From positions 518,168,986 to 518,232,985 of the forward strand of contig JASDDO010000019.1 in the NCBI GenBank assembly GCA_030015575.1: a stretch of DNA of 64,000 nucleotides, given 5' to 3'. This document shows positions 1 through 10,464 of the stretch, one piece after another. This DNA comes from Agapanthus africanus (lineage: Eukaryota > Streptophyta > Magnoliopsida > Asparagales > Amaryllidaceae). How positions within the stretch are numbered: position 1 is the stretch's first letter; every line of letters starts with the position of its first letter. A model generated the notes under the pieces. It searched no databases. It was given only the letters and a program-made list of their open reading frames with translations, and was not told where the DNA came from. The position numbers and the translations under genes are program-made.

Positions 1-56
1 ACTAGATAAAGTGGTAACCATTCTGATCTAGGCTAGAGTGCATGCTGAGTGTTTCT

Positions 57-76
57 TTTCTCTCTCTCTTTAGCAG
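57..76 (+). promoter_or_regulatory. Pyrimidine tract plus AG before the former coding start (possible splice acceptor)
   Basis: A run of T and C ends in TTTAG-CAG and is followed by TGACCATAAC. The equivalent site in element A (10433-10455) is a CT-rich run ending CCAG just before GTAGTGACCATG. A pyrimidine tract followed by AG is the form of a 3' splice site, but no donor has been identified, so the function is inferred. The start codon of A is ATA here. Confidence 0.3.
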
Positions 77-168
77 TGACCATAACCCGACCCTTGACTA
101 TGACTCAGTGAACAAGTTAACCGAACAATCTTAAACACTGGCTTTTGGATTGTCAGAGTTGCATACCT

Positions 169-897
169 CATTGCCACTCCTACTTTTACCCTTTTCTCCA
201 GGACACCCCGTATTACTATGAACGTCCACTTCCATTGGATAAAACCATCGTATGGTTATATACGAACTCGAAGGAATTTATTCGAGGATGGTTTCCGGTT
301 CAGGAGAAAACGAATAGGACTATTCAGTTGTCTTTTCCTTTTACCTTCTCTCAGGTTGCGAGTGCTCCTTGGATTAAGGGATAGTACACCCGTTACGCCT
401 ATTGGATAGTCTTCTTCCAAACCTAAGGCTGGTGCCGAACGGTAGGGAATGAAGAAAACCGATTAGCCTAAACGGTGTACAAGAAGGTATTAAGTAAAGA
501 AAAAGAAAGGGATTAGTAAGAGGGCAAAGTAAATAGCGACTGCTATTCACGACCAAACCAAGTATTTCATTACCACTCCCACTTCACCTTTGTATTTCTC
601 CAGAACACTCCGTATCACTACGAAGATCCACAGTTTATTGGATATTCCATCGTATGGTTATATACGAACTCGAAAGGAACTTGTTCCAGTTCGGGGATGG
701 ATTCTGGTTCAGGAGAAATAGGAATAAGGTTTATTCGGTTGTCTTTTATCTTCACCTTCTCTCGCATTGCGGGTGCTCCTAGGATTAGGACAGTACACCC
801 ATTATGCTTATTGGATAGTCTTCTTCCAAACCATAGGCTGGTGTCAACGGTAGGGAAGGAAGAAAATCATTTAGCCTAAGAGGGTGTACAGAAGGTA
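169..897 (+). repeat. Tandem duplication in the D1 internal region, period 399 bp
   Basis: Two copies of a roughly 330-bp block start at 169 (CATTGCCACTCC) and 568 (CATTACCACTCC). Both run through the shared string TCCATCGTATGG or ACCATCGTATGG, then GGATAGTCTTCTTCCAAACC, to a GGTAGGGAA-type stretch near 440 and 850. The copies have diverged by substitutions and small indels, so the duplication is old. No coding potential is evident, and short open frames here are not convincing genes. Confidence 0.85.
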
Positions 898-3480
898 ATG
901 ACTAAAGACATATAAACGGATTTGGAGAGATGGAAAAGAAATATACGGTTTCAGTTGTGAATCTGATAATCGAAGAGGCATTACTAGGAATACCCGGATA
1001 CCCCATCGAAACATTTCAATATTTCAGTTTCACCATGTACTGTTAATAGAAAACTGATTTCCCAATTAGACACTTGCTCCAGGGTATGTATTTACCAGGT
1101 ATGATTCTCACATCTGTATGGTTTTACAGATGATGAGTGGGAGTAAGTTATTGGGAATTAGGTGATCATCCTCACTATATCAGAATTCGTTGTAATTGGT
1201 GATATTTGGGGAAATCGCCTGGGTTGTTTGCCGGACGGCAAATATTTGGTTTTGAATATCCGTTGTTATGCACCAATTTCAAATTGATATATCTGTACAT
1301 CTATTTTTATAGAGTGAGATATACCTTTTTGAAATTATGTCTATGACATTTACCTATATCAGTGGATGGTTAGGTAAGGAGCATTGAACAGCGGTGTAAT
1401 TCTTCTTAACCATAAGTACAGTTTTCAACCTACGACACACAGTGAATGAGTCACTAGACTCAGGGGACTTATACAGAGTATTGTATATTGTCCAGTGTCC
1501 ATTAGGACAGGGGTTGGTTCTCGTACTATATTCTGTTTACTTGTGACTTTTCTAGTTCTTAGACATGTGTTTCGTAGAAATACAAGGTCCAAGTTTTGAG
1601 AAGTTATAGGTATAAGAATAAAGTAGAGGACCAGGTATTGCAAGTATCGGAATTCTTCAAGGTGATCGAAGATGTAGATACTTGTGAATGGTATTCAGTT
1701 GATTAAAAGAACTTGCTTCTCTTTCAGGTTACTCATAATTGGAAGTACTCCTAAGTTAAGTAATGCTGATCGGCCTCTCTCCATTTAGTTGACATGTAAT
1801 GGAGACAGCTGCATGATTTGAATCTGGTTCCAATTAAATCAGTGCCTCTGTTTCTATATTGGATATAGAACAGTTCATATCTTAACGATGTTAAGGTACG
1901 GGGAGTTGTCCAGCTTATGCTTAAAACCAGACTCTGGATAACTCAAGGCACGTTTCTATAATGGTTGTTTGTGGGTTGACCCGGGCTATGACGAGGGTTG
2001 ATTTTCTACCATCTGGAAGATCAATAGTGATATTGTTCTTGACTCGCCACAGTTTTAATAAAAATGGATTTTTCAGAAAACAGTAGTAGGAGTATGGTAG
2101 AACTGGAAGTGATTCCAGAACCGCAAACGATTACTGAAGATTTGATAAGAACCTAAAGATTCAATCTGATTTGACATTCCATTGGCCACTCCGCAGATAT
2201 GGTGGGTAACCTCAGGCACCCGAGAGGTACTCCGGTAGCCTCAAGGACGGTGACAGGGAGGTTCTTGTTTACCCAGACTTGTCATTGCTGTTGTTCCAGG
2301 CTGTGAGACCCGGCAGGAGGATGAGTATAGCGTCGTTCTGAACTAGCTTTAGAAGTGTACGTCTATATGACTCTGCCAGAGGGTTGTCGTAGTCAGTCGG
2401 AGTAGCGGAAGCATAGTGGACAAGTCGCTTATATCTATTTATAGACTAAAGCAGATATAGCGGAGATAGATCATCTATTTCTGATGTGACAGTCATAGGT
2501 TTGACTTTATCAGAATAGGGGATGGATCTGTTAAGAAGGTAGTAGGGTGTGATGTCCTGATATTTGGATGACATAGACAGAGTAGGAAGTGAAATTCCTA
2601 TACTACGGTCGGTTATACTTTGGTTGTCACACAGTGGTTTCTCCACATAGAACTTGGATATTATATCAGACATTCTGGTCACTAGATCTATGGTTTTAGA
2701 TCTAGATTTGGGTGGTTTCCCAATCTGGATACTTAGACAGCATTTTAAAAGTATTTAGAATGGACGACTCCAGGCATGGTAGTGTACCTGCAGGTGATGG
2801 AGTCACCCTCTCTAAAGGTGTCTTACAGACTAAAGGGGAGAGGGATGTGCATGATTGGCAGATTACTTGCTTAGGCAATTGAGTCAATCGTGAGATGTCA
2901 AGTACCACACCAGATTTTATTTTTTGCACGAGATACAATAAGTTGATATTGATCCAATCCTAGAAAAACATTCGGAAGCAGTTTTGGAACATAAGTTGAT
3001 GTTCCAGGGATATGCTAATGGCAGCCTCTTTTGGGAAACGGTTATCATTCCAGGCTCCCAAGGTGACCTGGATGACAGAGTGACTATCAGAGTTATAGTT
3101 TTCCCTCTGATGAGGGGCAGTATTTTGGACAGGTGGTCCAGGTGGATACTGAGGGAGGCATGGCGCAGGATACTGATTAAGTTCAGTTGACGATACAGTC
3201 TAAGAAGTTTGGATTTGGAGTTCATTTCTGAACTAGGTCCCATCAGATATCCAAACATATTCTAAGACAGGTATTGCTCATTTCGGGAGATGGCTTTCTC
3301 CGCGAACTTGAGATAAAGAGAGACATAGAAAGAAACATCAGGGTGGATCCACTCACTGAGGCTAATCCTCGAACACAATAGTTTCGCAAACAGGCTTTGT
3401 GAGACTGATTAGTAGAGGAGTTGGGTGTTCGGTATCACACGGGCTGTGAGTATGCGACATCGCAATAATTAGGCTTGAGT
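898..3480 (+). pseudogene. Degenerate Copia pol (integrase, RT, RNase H remnants) of D1
   Basis: The former polyprotein gene has no open frame longer than about 120 codons on its own strand. What can be seen: the integrase C-terminal equivalent near 1860-1950, with GTTAAGGTACGGGGAGTTGTCC matching element A's integrase end in broken form; an RT block near 2440-2460 reading IYRLKQI then a TAG stop at 2458-2460; a YLDD active-site remnant just after 2560; an RNase H block near 3020-3140; and a C-terminal DPLTEA-like end near 3345. D2 has the same TAG at 55924, so the lesion predates the two insertions. The products would have been the replication enzymes of the element. It is non-functional as it stands. 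Confidence 0.75.
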
Positions 3481-3483
3481 GCA

Positions 3484-3493
3484 AGTGGGAGAT
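3484..3493 (+). other. Polypurine tract of D1
   Basis: AGTGGGAGAT lies directly before the 3' LTR. This is the usual plus-strand DNA primer position in LTR elements and is identical to the tract of element A at 25131-25140. Confidence 0.8.
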
Positions 3494-4864
3494 TGTTGGA
3501 TATAGTGCCCTCAGAGTCAATTATTGGATCACAGGCACGTGATTGCAATGATTAAGGGAGGACCTATACCGGTAGGACAGTCTTACTCAAGATGATAGTA
3601 TGCTATCTGGTTTATCTTTATCATCGTGTACTGCTTTAGGTGACCTTACGAGTCGCTATTACACGTAGATAGAGCCCCTAGGATTCTTGCTTGACTGCCA
3701 GCAGTATGAGGGCGATCATATACGTGGGAGCTGGGGTCTATAAGCACATCCTTAAAAGGTCCCTAGTCGTGGGAGTTTCGAGACAGGGCATCGATACTCC
3801 AGAGTAGACTAGTGTATACAGTCGAGACCCGGACGAGGGGCGGTGGCCGGTCTCACAAGCCACTGGTGTCAGTTGGTTCATCTAAGATGTATACAGGTGC
3901 TCATTGGGTTATGAGTACACCGGACATGACTCGCCGGAAACATGCTAGTTGGTATTATACCTAGCGTCAGATAGCAGTTCCCTGGTGACATGTGTACAGG
4001 TTAGTTCATCGACCTGAGATCGTCATTTGTCTCGTATGAGTTCCCACTGTGCTTTGATTACTACCCTACCACGCTCAAAGGAGTCGTGCAAACAGGTTTT
4101 AGTTGGGTACAGTCCCAAGCCATATGGAGGCAGTGAGCGGATCTGCAGGGGTTCGTCTCTCCCGGTATTGGGGGTGAGGTCGTGCTGTGTCTAGGAGAGC
4201 CATTACACGAAGTCCTTGGCCAAGGAAGGAGATTTACTGGTAGGTATTCCAGTAGTATCTCAGGGTGTTCTGGGCTATACTCCGACACGACTTGTACCGC
4301 TTTTGGGGGTCTGACTTTTACCAACCCCCTAAACCCGCCATGCGATGCTCATAGACGAACGGACCGAACTGTACGGATATTGTCACTGACAGGCTCAGTA
4401 GGGTGTCAGGATGAGTTCGCTCATCGACGTCCCTTTTGGTCAATACCTGGTTGCCCTTTACGTATGGCTAATACCTCTGACGTGCTAGTGGTTAAATCCA
4501 CAGCCAAAGTATTGACGAGTCTTTAGAGTCCCCCACAGACAATTGCTCAAGTTTCGGGCGAAACGCTGTAGAGGCCGTATGGAGATATGGCAGGGTTCGA
4601 TCAGATACGTGCGGTATTGCACGGATCATGATCGGACGAGTAATAGTAGCGGGCTTTCGTTTAAGCCGGATCCTAGTATTATACAGTGTAGATTTTGTCT
4701 CATTGCATTTGTATTCAGTAGGAATACAAATGTGGGTATGTATATACAGTCGCGGGGTTTTTCTGTAATTTATTACGGGATCGATTTTCTGAAGTTGCCA
4801 GTTTGCATTCCGTTCCGGTCAGTTTTCCTTTGTTCCTTCACGGCCGGATTTTTCTGATGGAGGG

Positions 4865-4890
4865 GCTAATTTGCATATTTGCAAATTAGC
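4865..4890. repeat. Perfect inverted repeat inside the D1 LTR
   Basis: The arms GCTAATTTGCA and TGCAAATTAGC (11 bp each) surround a 4-base loop. The arms are a perfect reverse complement. The function is unknown. Confidence 0.8.
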
Positions 4891-5192
4891 TATTGTGGAG
4901 GGATTTGTGAAATGGTGGCATTATGATATTTCTAGCATCATTAGATTCCTATTGCTTCATGATGGTTTGCATTAATGGTGATGGAGATTAGATTGATTAA
5001 GATTATGATGTGAGGCTTGCTTTTGGGTTATGACCATCTCTTTTTCCTACACTCACCTCCCTTGTATTTTCCATCATCCATTCATGAGAATGGCCGGCCA
5101 CTTAGAGAGGGTGAGGAGATGAGATTTCTTTTTGTGAGGGAAATTCATTCATCTCATTTGCTTGCTTGCAAAATTCCTAACACCTCTCCAAA

Positions 5193-5997
5193 GTTCATTT
5201 TTTCTTCTCCATCAAATGGCAACTTCAACCCCAATAGAGATAAACTGTTCTACACTAGCCTACAGCATTTCTTGGGCACGTCGGCTCGCCAACTTCGTGC
5301 CCGAGTTGCCTCGGTCCAGAGGCGGGAGCCCGTAAAAGAACCCGGCGATGTGGTACCCTTTCCGACGAGGAGATGAAGACCGGAGTTTCCGCGAGGAGAT
5401 CAGGATGGAGGCCGAAGACCGAAGGACACGGATCGCTCGGTATAGCTTTCTTCCCATTCTCTAGTTTGCTAGGAGTAGGTTAATGGCCCGATCCGGGTTT
5501 TATAGTGCGCGGTGGTGCCGGTTTACAAGTTTTGTAAAAGTTTCATTTCCGCATTCCGGCGTCGGATTGACGGCCGGGGCGCTGCCGTGCACTTACAGTT
5601 CATTCCTCCATCATTAAGGCAACTTCATACCCACGAGAGACAAACCATCCTACACTTCACCTACAGTATTCTTGGGCACGTCGACTCACCAACTTCGTTT
5701 CCAAGTTGCCTCGGTCCAGAGGTGGGAGCCCGTAAAAGAACCCGGCGATGTGGTGCCCTTTCCGACGAAGAGATGAAGACCGGAGATGCCGCGTGGAGCT
5801 TGGGATGGTGGCCGAAGACCGAAGGACACAGATCGCTCGATATAGCCCTCTACCCTTTCTCTTGTTAGCAAGTTGTAGGTTAATGGTTACAATCCGGGTT
5901 TTTAGGATGCGGTAGTGCCGGTTTTCTAGTTGTGAAAAATTTTCGTTTCCGCATTTTGGCCTCGGAAAGACGTCCGGGGCGCTGCCGTAGTCTTACA
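5193..5997 (+). repeat. Tandem duplication of the D1 LTR 3' end, period 400 bp
   Basis: Unit 1 (5193-5597) and unit 2 (5598-5997) both open with GTTCATT. Both contain TTGGGCACGTCG, GTTGCCTCGGTCCAGAGG, AACCCGGCGATGTGGT and GACGAGGAGATGAAGACCGG (or a close variant), and both end with GCGCTGCCG...CTTACA. The D2 LTR has a single copy of the equivalent end. Confidence 0.9.
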
Positions 5998-6477
5998 GGA
6001 AAATGGTGGTGTTTGCAAATGAAGCAGCTGCAGCAGCAGCCCCCTCCCCCTCTCACAAAACACACTCCTCTCTCTCCAGGTACACTACCCACTCATGATG
6101 TCTCCTTTGACTTTTCTTTTTCCTTTTTCTTTTCTTTTCCAAATCCTTCTCTCCCAAATAGTAGACCCAAAACACCCATGGTAGGAAAAATGTAACACAA
6201 GTCCAAAATGATATGCGCATGTTTTGCACAAAAAAGCCAAAAATCCGATTAGCGATTTTTTTCGCGATTAGCACTAAACTAGCATATAAATGCTCATAAA
6301 AACTTAAAAATGACTTAATTCCATAAAATACATTATTTTAGAATTTTCCATAATTTTTCCATAATTTTTCCCATTTATCGGTATTTAATTATAAATTTAA
6401 TATTAAAATAGTCAATAAAATAATATTAAATTATAAAAATTCCCAAAAATAATATTTTATTATTTTGAAATGTTACA
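5998..6477. other. AT-rich spacer of unknown origin
   Basis: No coding region is supported. A short CAG-rich run lies near 6020-6040 and a T/C-rich stretch at 6110-6150. From 6191 the sequence is strongly AT-rich and is bounded by TGTAACA (6191) and TGTTACA (about 6468), which could be the ends of a small element. No flanking direct repeat is visible. The right edge abuts the truncated 5' LTR of element A. Confidence 0.4.
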
Positions 6478-7784
6478 ATTGGATTCACAGGAGAATGTAC
6501 AGGCTTGCTTGTTGATCTTCTGATCGCTCAATACCAGGGTGGCTGTTACGTTTAGCTAACCGCTTGCAGCTTGTGGGTGTTTGATATGATCATCACCTAC
6601 TGCCGGCGTATTGACGATTCTTTAGAATCCTACACAGAGCTTTCTTGACTCAGGCAAAACGGAGTAGGAGCACATATGTGATATGTGCAGAACCGAGGAT
6701 AATACGATATGAGATACCATATTCTATTCTCGCGATATTTGATATCGGCCGGGTCATCGGATCAAGTGTTGATTCGATGAATCGGTACATGTTATATTAG
6801 TTGGTTATATGCGATATAGCCGGATTGTTGGATCAAGTGTTGATTCGATAATTTAATGTATAATTATATATGTGATATATTACATTACATTATCTAATAT
6901 TGGCTCACTTTATTGATTCATTTTCTCACCGGGTAATACATTGATATATATGCGATATATGTTAATTGTATTATTTTCTTTTGTTACAAATATATATTAT
7001 ATATATATGTGTGATATATAATATTGTAACAAGTTATGTTTACAAATGCAACATGATTAGTGGAGATTAAACATGGTTAGGGTTTGATTTAGGTTAGACG
7101 TTTTTTGAAGCTTCTAGAAGCTTTGGTTTTGTTTTGAGCAAAGATATTATATGTTGATATTTTGAAGATATTATTTAACCCAACCCAAACCCTTAACCCT
7201 AGTAAACTCTCTACATGAGTTAATGATTCATATTATTAACTCAAGGTTCATTTGTAAGCATAGTAACTTTTCATTATTCATCACAAAAGAAATTATCTTC
7301 TTCTTCCTCCTTGATAAGCTCACTAGCTTTTGATTTTGTGATGAATTAGTGTGAGATCTTGAAAACAAAGAGAGCATAATTCCTACTTCATCGTCCTCAT
7401 CTAATCTAGCCAATTAGATTAGGGTGTTCACATCATTAATACTTGATTAGTGAGTGAGAGCTTGAGTTAAAGAAATTTCAAGGTAGATCATCTTTGAAAA
7501 GGAAGAATTCAAGCAAGCATGGATCATTCGGGTTGTGGAGCTTCTCTTGAGTCCGGGAGATCATGGATCGCAACTAAGGGACTACTACTCGGAGCTTATG
7601 AAGCGAAGGAGCGGACTACAAAGGTTGTAATCCCTCTCTCTTAGTTGTAAAGATGTTTACTTGCATGTTTAACCCTAGTTATCTAGCAAAGATCCTCGCT
7701 TTAGATTGTTCGGCACATCTAAATTTTAAATTGGGCATGGTTGATGCCTTATAGACCCTTGTGACAGTGCCACGTAACCCTACA
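6478..7784 (+). mobile_element. 5' LTR of element A (5'-truncated)
   Basis: It starts abruptly at ATTGGATTCACAGGAG, which corresponds to 26029 inside the 3' LTR, so 888 bp are missing. It ends ...CGTAACCCTACA directly before the PBS. It contains AT-rich microsatellite-like tracts near 6985-7025. The 3' LTR counterpart (25141-26326 and 36762-37753) matches closely with scattered substitutions. Confidence 0.9.
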
Positions 7785-7785
7785 G

Positions 7786-7799
7786 TGGTATCAGAGCCA
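7786..7799 (+). other. Primer binding site of element A (initiator Met tRNA)
   Basis: TGGTATCAGAGCCA begins two bases after the LTR end at 7784. It is complementary to the 3' end of plant initiator methionine tRNA, the usual minus-strand primer of Copia elements. Confidence 0.9.
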
Positions 7800-7985
7800 A
7801 GCTAGAGCATTAAGCGACATGTATATGAAGTTAAAAGTCCGATCGAACCCCGAAACGTCAAAATTTGACTCCTCTCTGGAAATTTTTTTAAAATATGATT
7901 TTTTCCGTATTAAATATACTCAGAAAATTCAGTAGGCAATTCTAAGGATAACTGTAAAATACGAACCCATAATACCCTAAAGTCA

Positions 7986-8030
7986 CCGCGGAACCGCGGC
8001 AGGATCATGTTTCGCGCGGCGGTTCCGCGG
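7986..8030. repeat. GC-rich inverted repeat about 200 bp downstream of the PBS
   Basis: The arms CCGCGGAACCGC (7986-7997) and GCGGTTCCGCGG (8019-8030) are perfect reverse complements around a 21-base loop, in an otherwise AT-rich leader. A related CGCGGAACCG / CGGTTCCGCCGCG structure lies at the same place in C (50440-50486), and a partly decayed one lies in B (about 34278-34325). The position suits an RNA packaging or dimerisation hairpin, but that is inference. Confidence 0.7.
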
Positions 8031-9249
8031 CCGAACTTGGGTGTTAGGGGCTCGTATTTGAAGGGTTAATCCGTAGGTATTAGTACATACTTCTGCGAAT
8101 TTTTAATATTACTCAAGTGTTGAGTGTTCTGGAGATCCTTTGTATTTGTTGATTCGATCGGAAAGTTTAATTTCGTTTAGTTTTCCAGATAATTTAGAAC
8201 GAGTTAAAATGTTCGAACGGATATCAATAACTCGCTTTTTCCCGACACGAAAAATTTTCAAGTGTTGAATATTTCTTGAGTTTAAAACTTTCGGAAAAAC
8301 ATGCAAGCATATCTGTGGACCCTCTAGAAGAACGTAACCTTAACTCGATTATGTGACCGTCAAAACTTCCACTGAACCCTTGGGTTTGTAGTAGTTTAGC
8401 GTTGCCACATGTGAGGCGTTGGTTTGACCCTTCTACGGCTGGTTCATTGGGGCGGTGACATGTTCTGGGATTTTTGAACCCCGCTCAAGTGTTGAGCTAT
8501 ATGGGAATTCTTGGGTGTTTGATTATTCGATCGGAAAGTTTAATATTGTCTATTTATCTGGAATGTGATACAATATGTGGAATCCATATAGTTAGGCATG
8601 AAATGCGAAGTATGTGATATTTCGGATTTAAGATGTCTAAAGTAATTGTGGATTCCAAATGTTGTAGTTTTACACTTTCTTTTCTGTGACCGTAAGCGTA
8701 GTATGTAGAGTATCGCCGGCTTCGTTGCTATACATCAACGACAATCAGGATACGCATACTTGCTTACGTTGATGATATGAGATATTATGTGTTGCTGTGA
8801 TATGTTATATTGCATCGTCGTGTTCTGAATAGCCGGGGTTTTATGTGAGATGAGGGTTTTAATTTTCATTCATGTAAAATTCATTGTATGTAATATTCTT
8901 TTATTGGGGCACTTCCGGGATGAGGATGATGTCACCATTGTATATTATTTACTTTTCCGCATTAGGTAGACCCAAGGAGGGAAGCACAAGTAACCGGGTT
9001 CTAGGGTCCAGTGGGAGGCCATCTCGAGGAGTCGAGACCGGGTCTCCTAACCCTGGAATTGGCAGTGTTACTTGACGCTCTCGTAGGGGTATAAGGATGT
9101 GGGTTTGGCTATTCATTGCGACCATGGAATCCGTGTTTTATACAAGCTCGAAATAAAACACGGACGACCTAGAATATCCAATATTTCATATGTTATCTTC
9201 TGCTGCAATGTTTTGTGATGAGATCATATTACTGCCTGAGACGAATGCT

Positions 9250-9254
<5 letters not shown>

Positions 9255-9287
<33 letters not shown>
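9255..9287. repeat. TA dinucleotide microsatellite
   Basis: About 16 uninterrupted TA units lie inside the element A leader. B and C do not have a run of this length at the equivalent place, so it is probably slippage after insertion. Confidence 0.9.
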
Positions 9288-9291
<4 letters not shown>

Positions 9292-9430
9292 ATATATAAA
9301 TATTACTGCTTTCGTTTCGTATGTGATGCTTAGGAAGCATTAATAGATGTGATTTTATTAATGAGATTAATAAAAGAAAAGAAACCTAAAAGATGTTATA
9401 GAATCAAAACTTTATAAAAAGGGTAGCTAC

Positions 9431-9690
9431 AGTTTTGCTTTGCACAGCGGTATATATGATATACCCTGCACCTTATTCGATGAGGAAAGAGCCGAGGTCC
9501 CTTCACCGGGAGTGACCTCTTTAGCTAAACTGGCAGATGCTACAAACTCACGGTTTAGTTTTTGACAGCTTCTATAGTTCTTTCTTTGCACCGCGGTTTA
9601 TTTGATATACCGTGCACCTTATTCGATGGGGAAAGAGCCGAGATCCCTTCACCGGGAGTGACTTCTTTAGCAAAACCAGTGAAAGCCTAA
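9431..9690 (+). repeat. Two-copy leader repeat containing CTTCACCGGGAGTGAC
   Basis: Two copies about 145 bp apart share GCACC or GCACAGCGGT, GATATACC-TGCACC, TTATTCGATG-GGAAAGAGCCGAG, CCCTTCACCGGGAGTGAC and TTTAGC. The same pair is found reversed in B (about 32155-32250 and 32300-32400) and in C (about 48305-48420 and 48465-48560). The CACTCCCGGTGAAGGG core is the best-preserved part. Confidence 0.8.
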
Positions 9691-9820
9691 AAAACACTCC
9701 TTTTCAAAATCACTCGATTCTATGACAATATCAATTTCATTACGCTCATGGTTTTCTGAAAAACCTGCGTAGCCCTCCGTCATTTCAGATAGACACTAGT
9801 TAGTATTTGTGCTTCGTTTG

Positions 9821-10012
9821 TTGACCTTAGCCAAGGCGTAGTGTACGGTAGCTAATTAGTATTTATCTATTAAAACATGAGATGCGATTGAGTTAGGGTA
9901 GTCGTACGACTTTGTTGACCTTAGCCAAGGGTCGTACGGGTGGGTTTAATTCAATCGGAAAATGACGGGTTGAACTTGGCTAGCACTTATGATTTGTTGA
10001 ACTTAGCCAAGG
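9821..10012 (+). repeat. Threefold TTGACCTTAGCCAAGG motif in the leader
   Basis: The 16-bp motif occurs at 9821-9836 and 9915-9930, and as TTGAACTTAGCCAAGG at 9997-10012. The spacing is about 80-95 bp. The second copy is flanked by the direct repeat GTCGTACG (9901-9908 and 9931-9938). B and C carry three reverse-orientation counterparts each (B near 31820, 31902, 31993; C near 47981, 48066, 48156). In B one reads CTTGACTATGGTCAAC, close to a palindrome. Confidence 0.75.
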
Positions 10013-10432
10013 TCATGAGTTGCTAGGGGCAAAAGATATTATCGGGAATTTCAAGTGTTGAAATTTGCAATGAGATTGCATATCTTCTATGAGATAGATG
10101 GATCCCGATACCCACTGCGAGTAAAAGTTACTCCTGGGAGAATTTTAAACAAGACAATTAGCCGATCAAGTAGGTGTCTAGAAAGGTGTTAACGGGGTTA
10201 TACCTCTGGGAAAACGAAGTTTATTTTAATTAGGTCCGTGCGAGAGCACGGGGAACCTCCCTCAAAGTACCAACCCTGATCTGGCTGAAAGATTGGCGAA
10301 CTCGTAAGGTGTAATTAATCCCGGCTAGTTTTTCCTTTTATGGTTTGAAGAAAGATTTGATAAAAACAGTGGGAGACATCCTGATTAGATAAGATAATAA
10401 CCAATCTAATCTTGCAAGAGCATACGCTAAAG

Positions 10433-10455
10433 TATTTCCTTCTCTCTCTCTCCAG
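10433..10455 (+). promoter_or_regulatory. CT tract plus CAG just before the coding start (possible splice acceptor)
   Basis: TTCCTTCTCTCTCTCTCTCCAG is followed by GTAGTGACC and the first ATG at 10465. The tract is kept in C (reverse, about 47540-47550, ending CCAG), mutated to CCTG in B, and present as TTTAG in D1. Splicing of leader RNA onto the coding frame would bring the ATG close to the cap, but no donor has been shown. Confidence 0.35.
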
Positions 10456-10464
10456 GTAGTGACC

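Larger units (their letters stand above)
1..3493 (+). mobile_element. Copia element D1, internal region (5' end outside window)
   Basis: This is the internal part of a decayed Copia-type LTR retrotransposon read on the + strand. It begins in the leader, since the pyrimidine tract at 57-73 matches the one just before the coding start of element A. It ends at a polypurine tract directly before an LTR beginning TGTTGG. Segments around 1790-1960 and 2440-2580 match the integrase C-terminus and the RT of element A at nucleotide level but are broken in every frame. Its 5' LTR and PBS lie outside the window. A second copy, D2, is at 54314-56965. Confidence 0.8.
3494..5997 (+). mobile_element. 3' LTR of D1
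   Basis: The LTR starts TGTTGGATATAGTGCCC and matches the LTR of D2 (56966-59017) and the partial D3 (62988-63939). The terminal block GGGGCGCTGCCG...CTTACA occurs twice, ending at 5597 and 5997, because the last 400 bp are tandemly duplicated. Conserved internal blocks include the TGGAGGCAGTGAGCGGAT segment near 4125 and the GACGAACGGACCGAACTGTACGG segment near 4350. Both recur in the A, B, C and E LTRs. No target duplication can be checked because the 5' end is missing. Confidence 0.8.
7800..10464 (+). other. Long non-coding leader of element A
   Basis: About 2.7 kb lies between the PBS and the first likely start codon, with no open frame resembling gag. It holds a 12-bp inverted repeat (7986-8030), a TA microsatellite (9255-9287), a duplicated segment (9431-9690), a threefold TTGAC-containing motif (9821-10012) and a terminal CT tract. 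Large parts are recognisable in the leaders of B and C in reverse orientation. For example, the segment near 8690-8760 matches about 33170-33235 in B. The leaders of B and C are about 480 bp longer. Confidence 0.75.

Noticed and set aside
7178..7202. Telomere-like CCCAAACCCTTAACCCTAG stretch
   Set aside because: It is too short and irregular for a telomeric array, and the same sequence lies in both LTRs of A.
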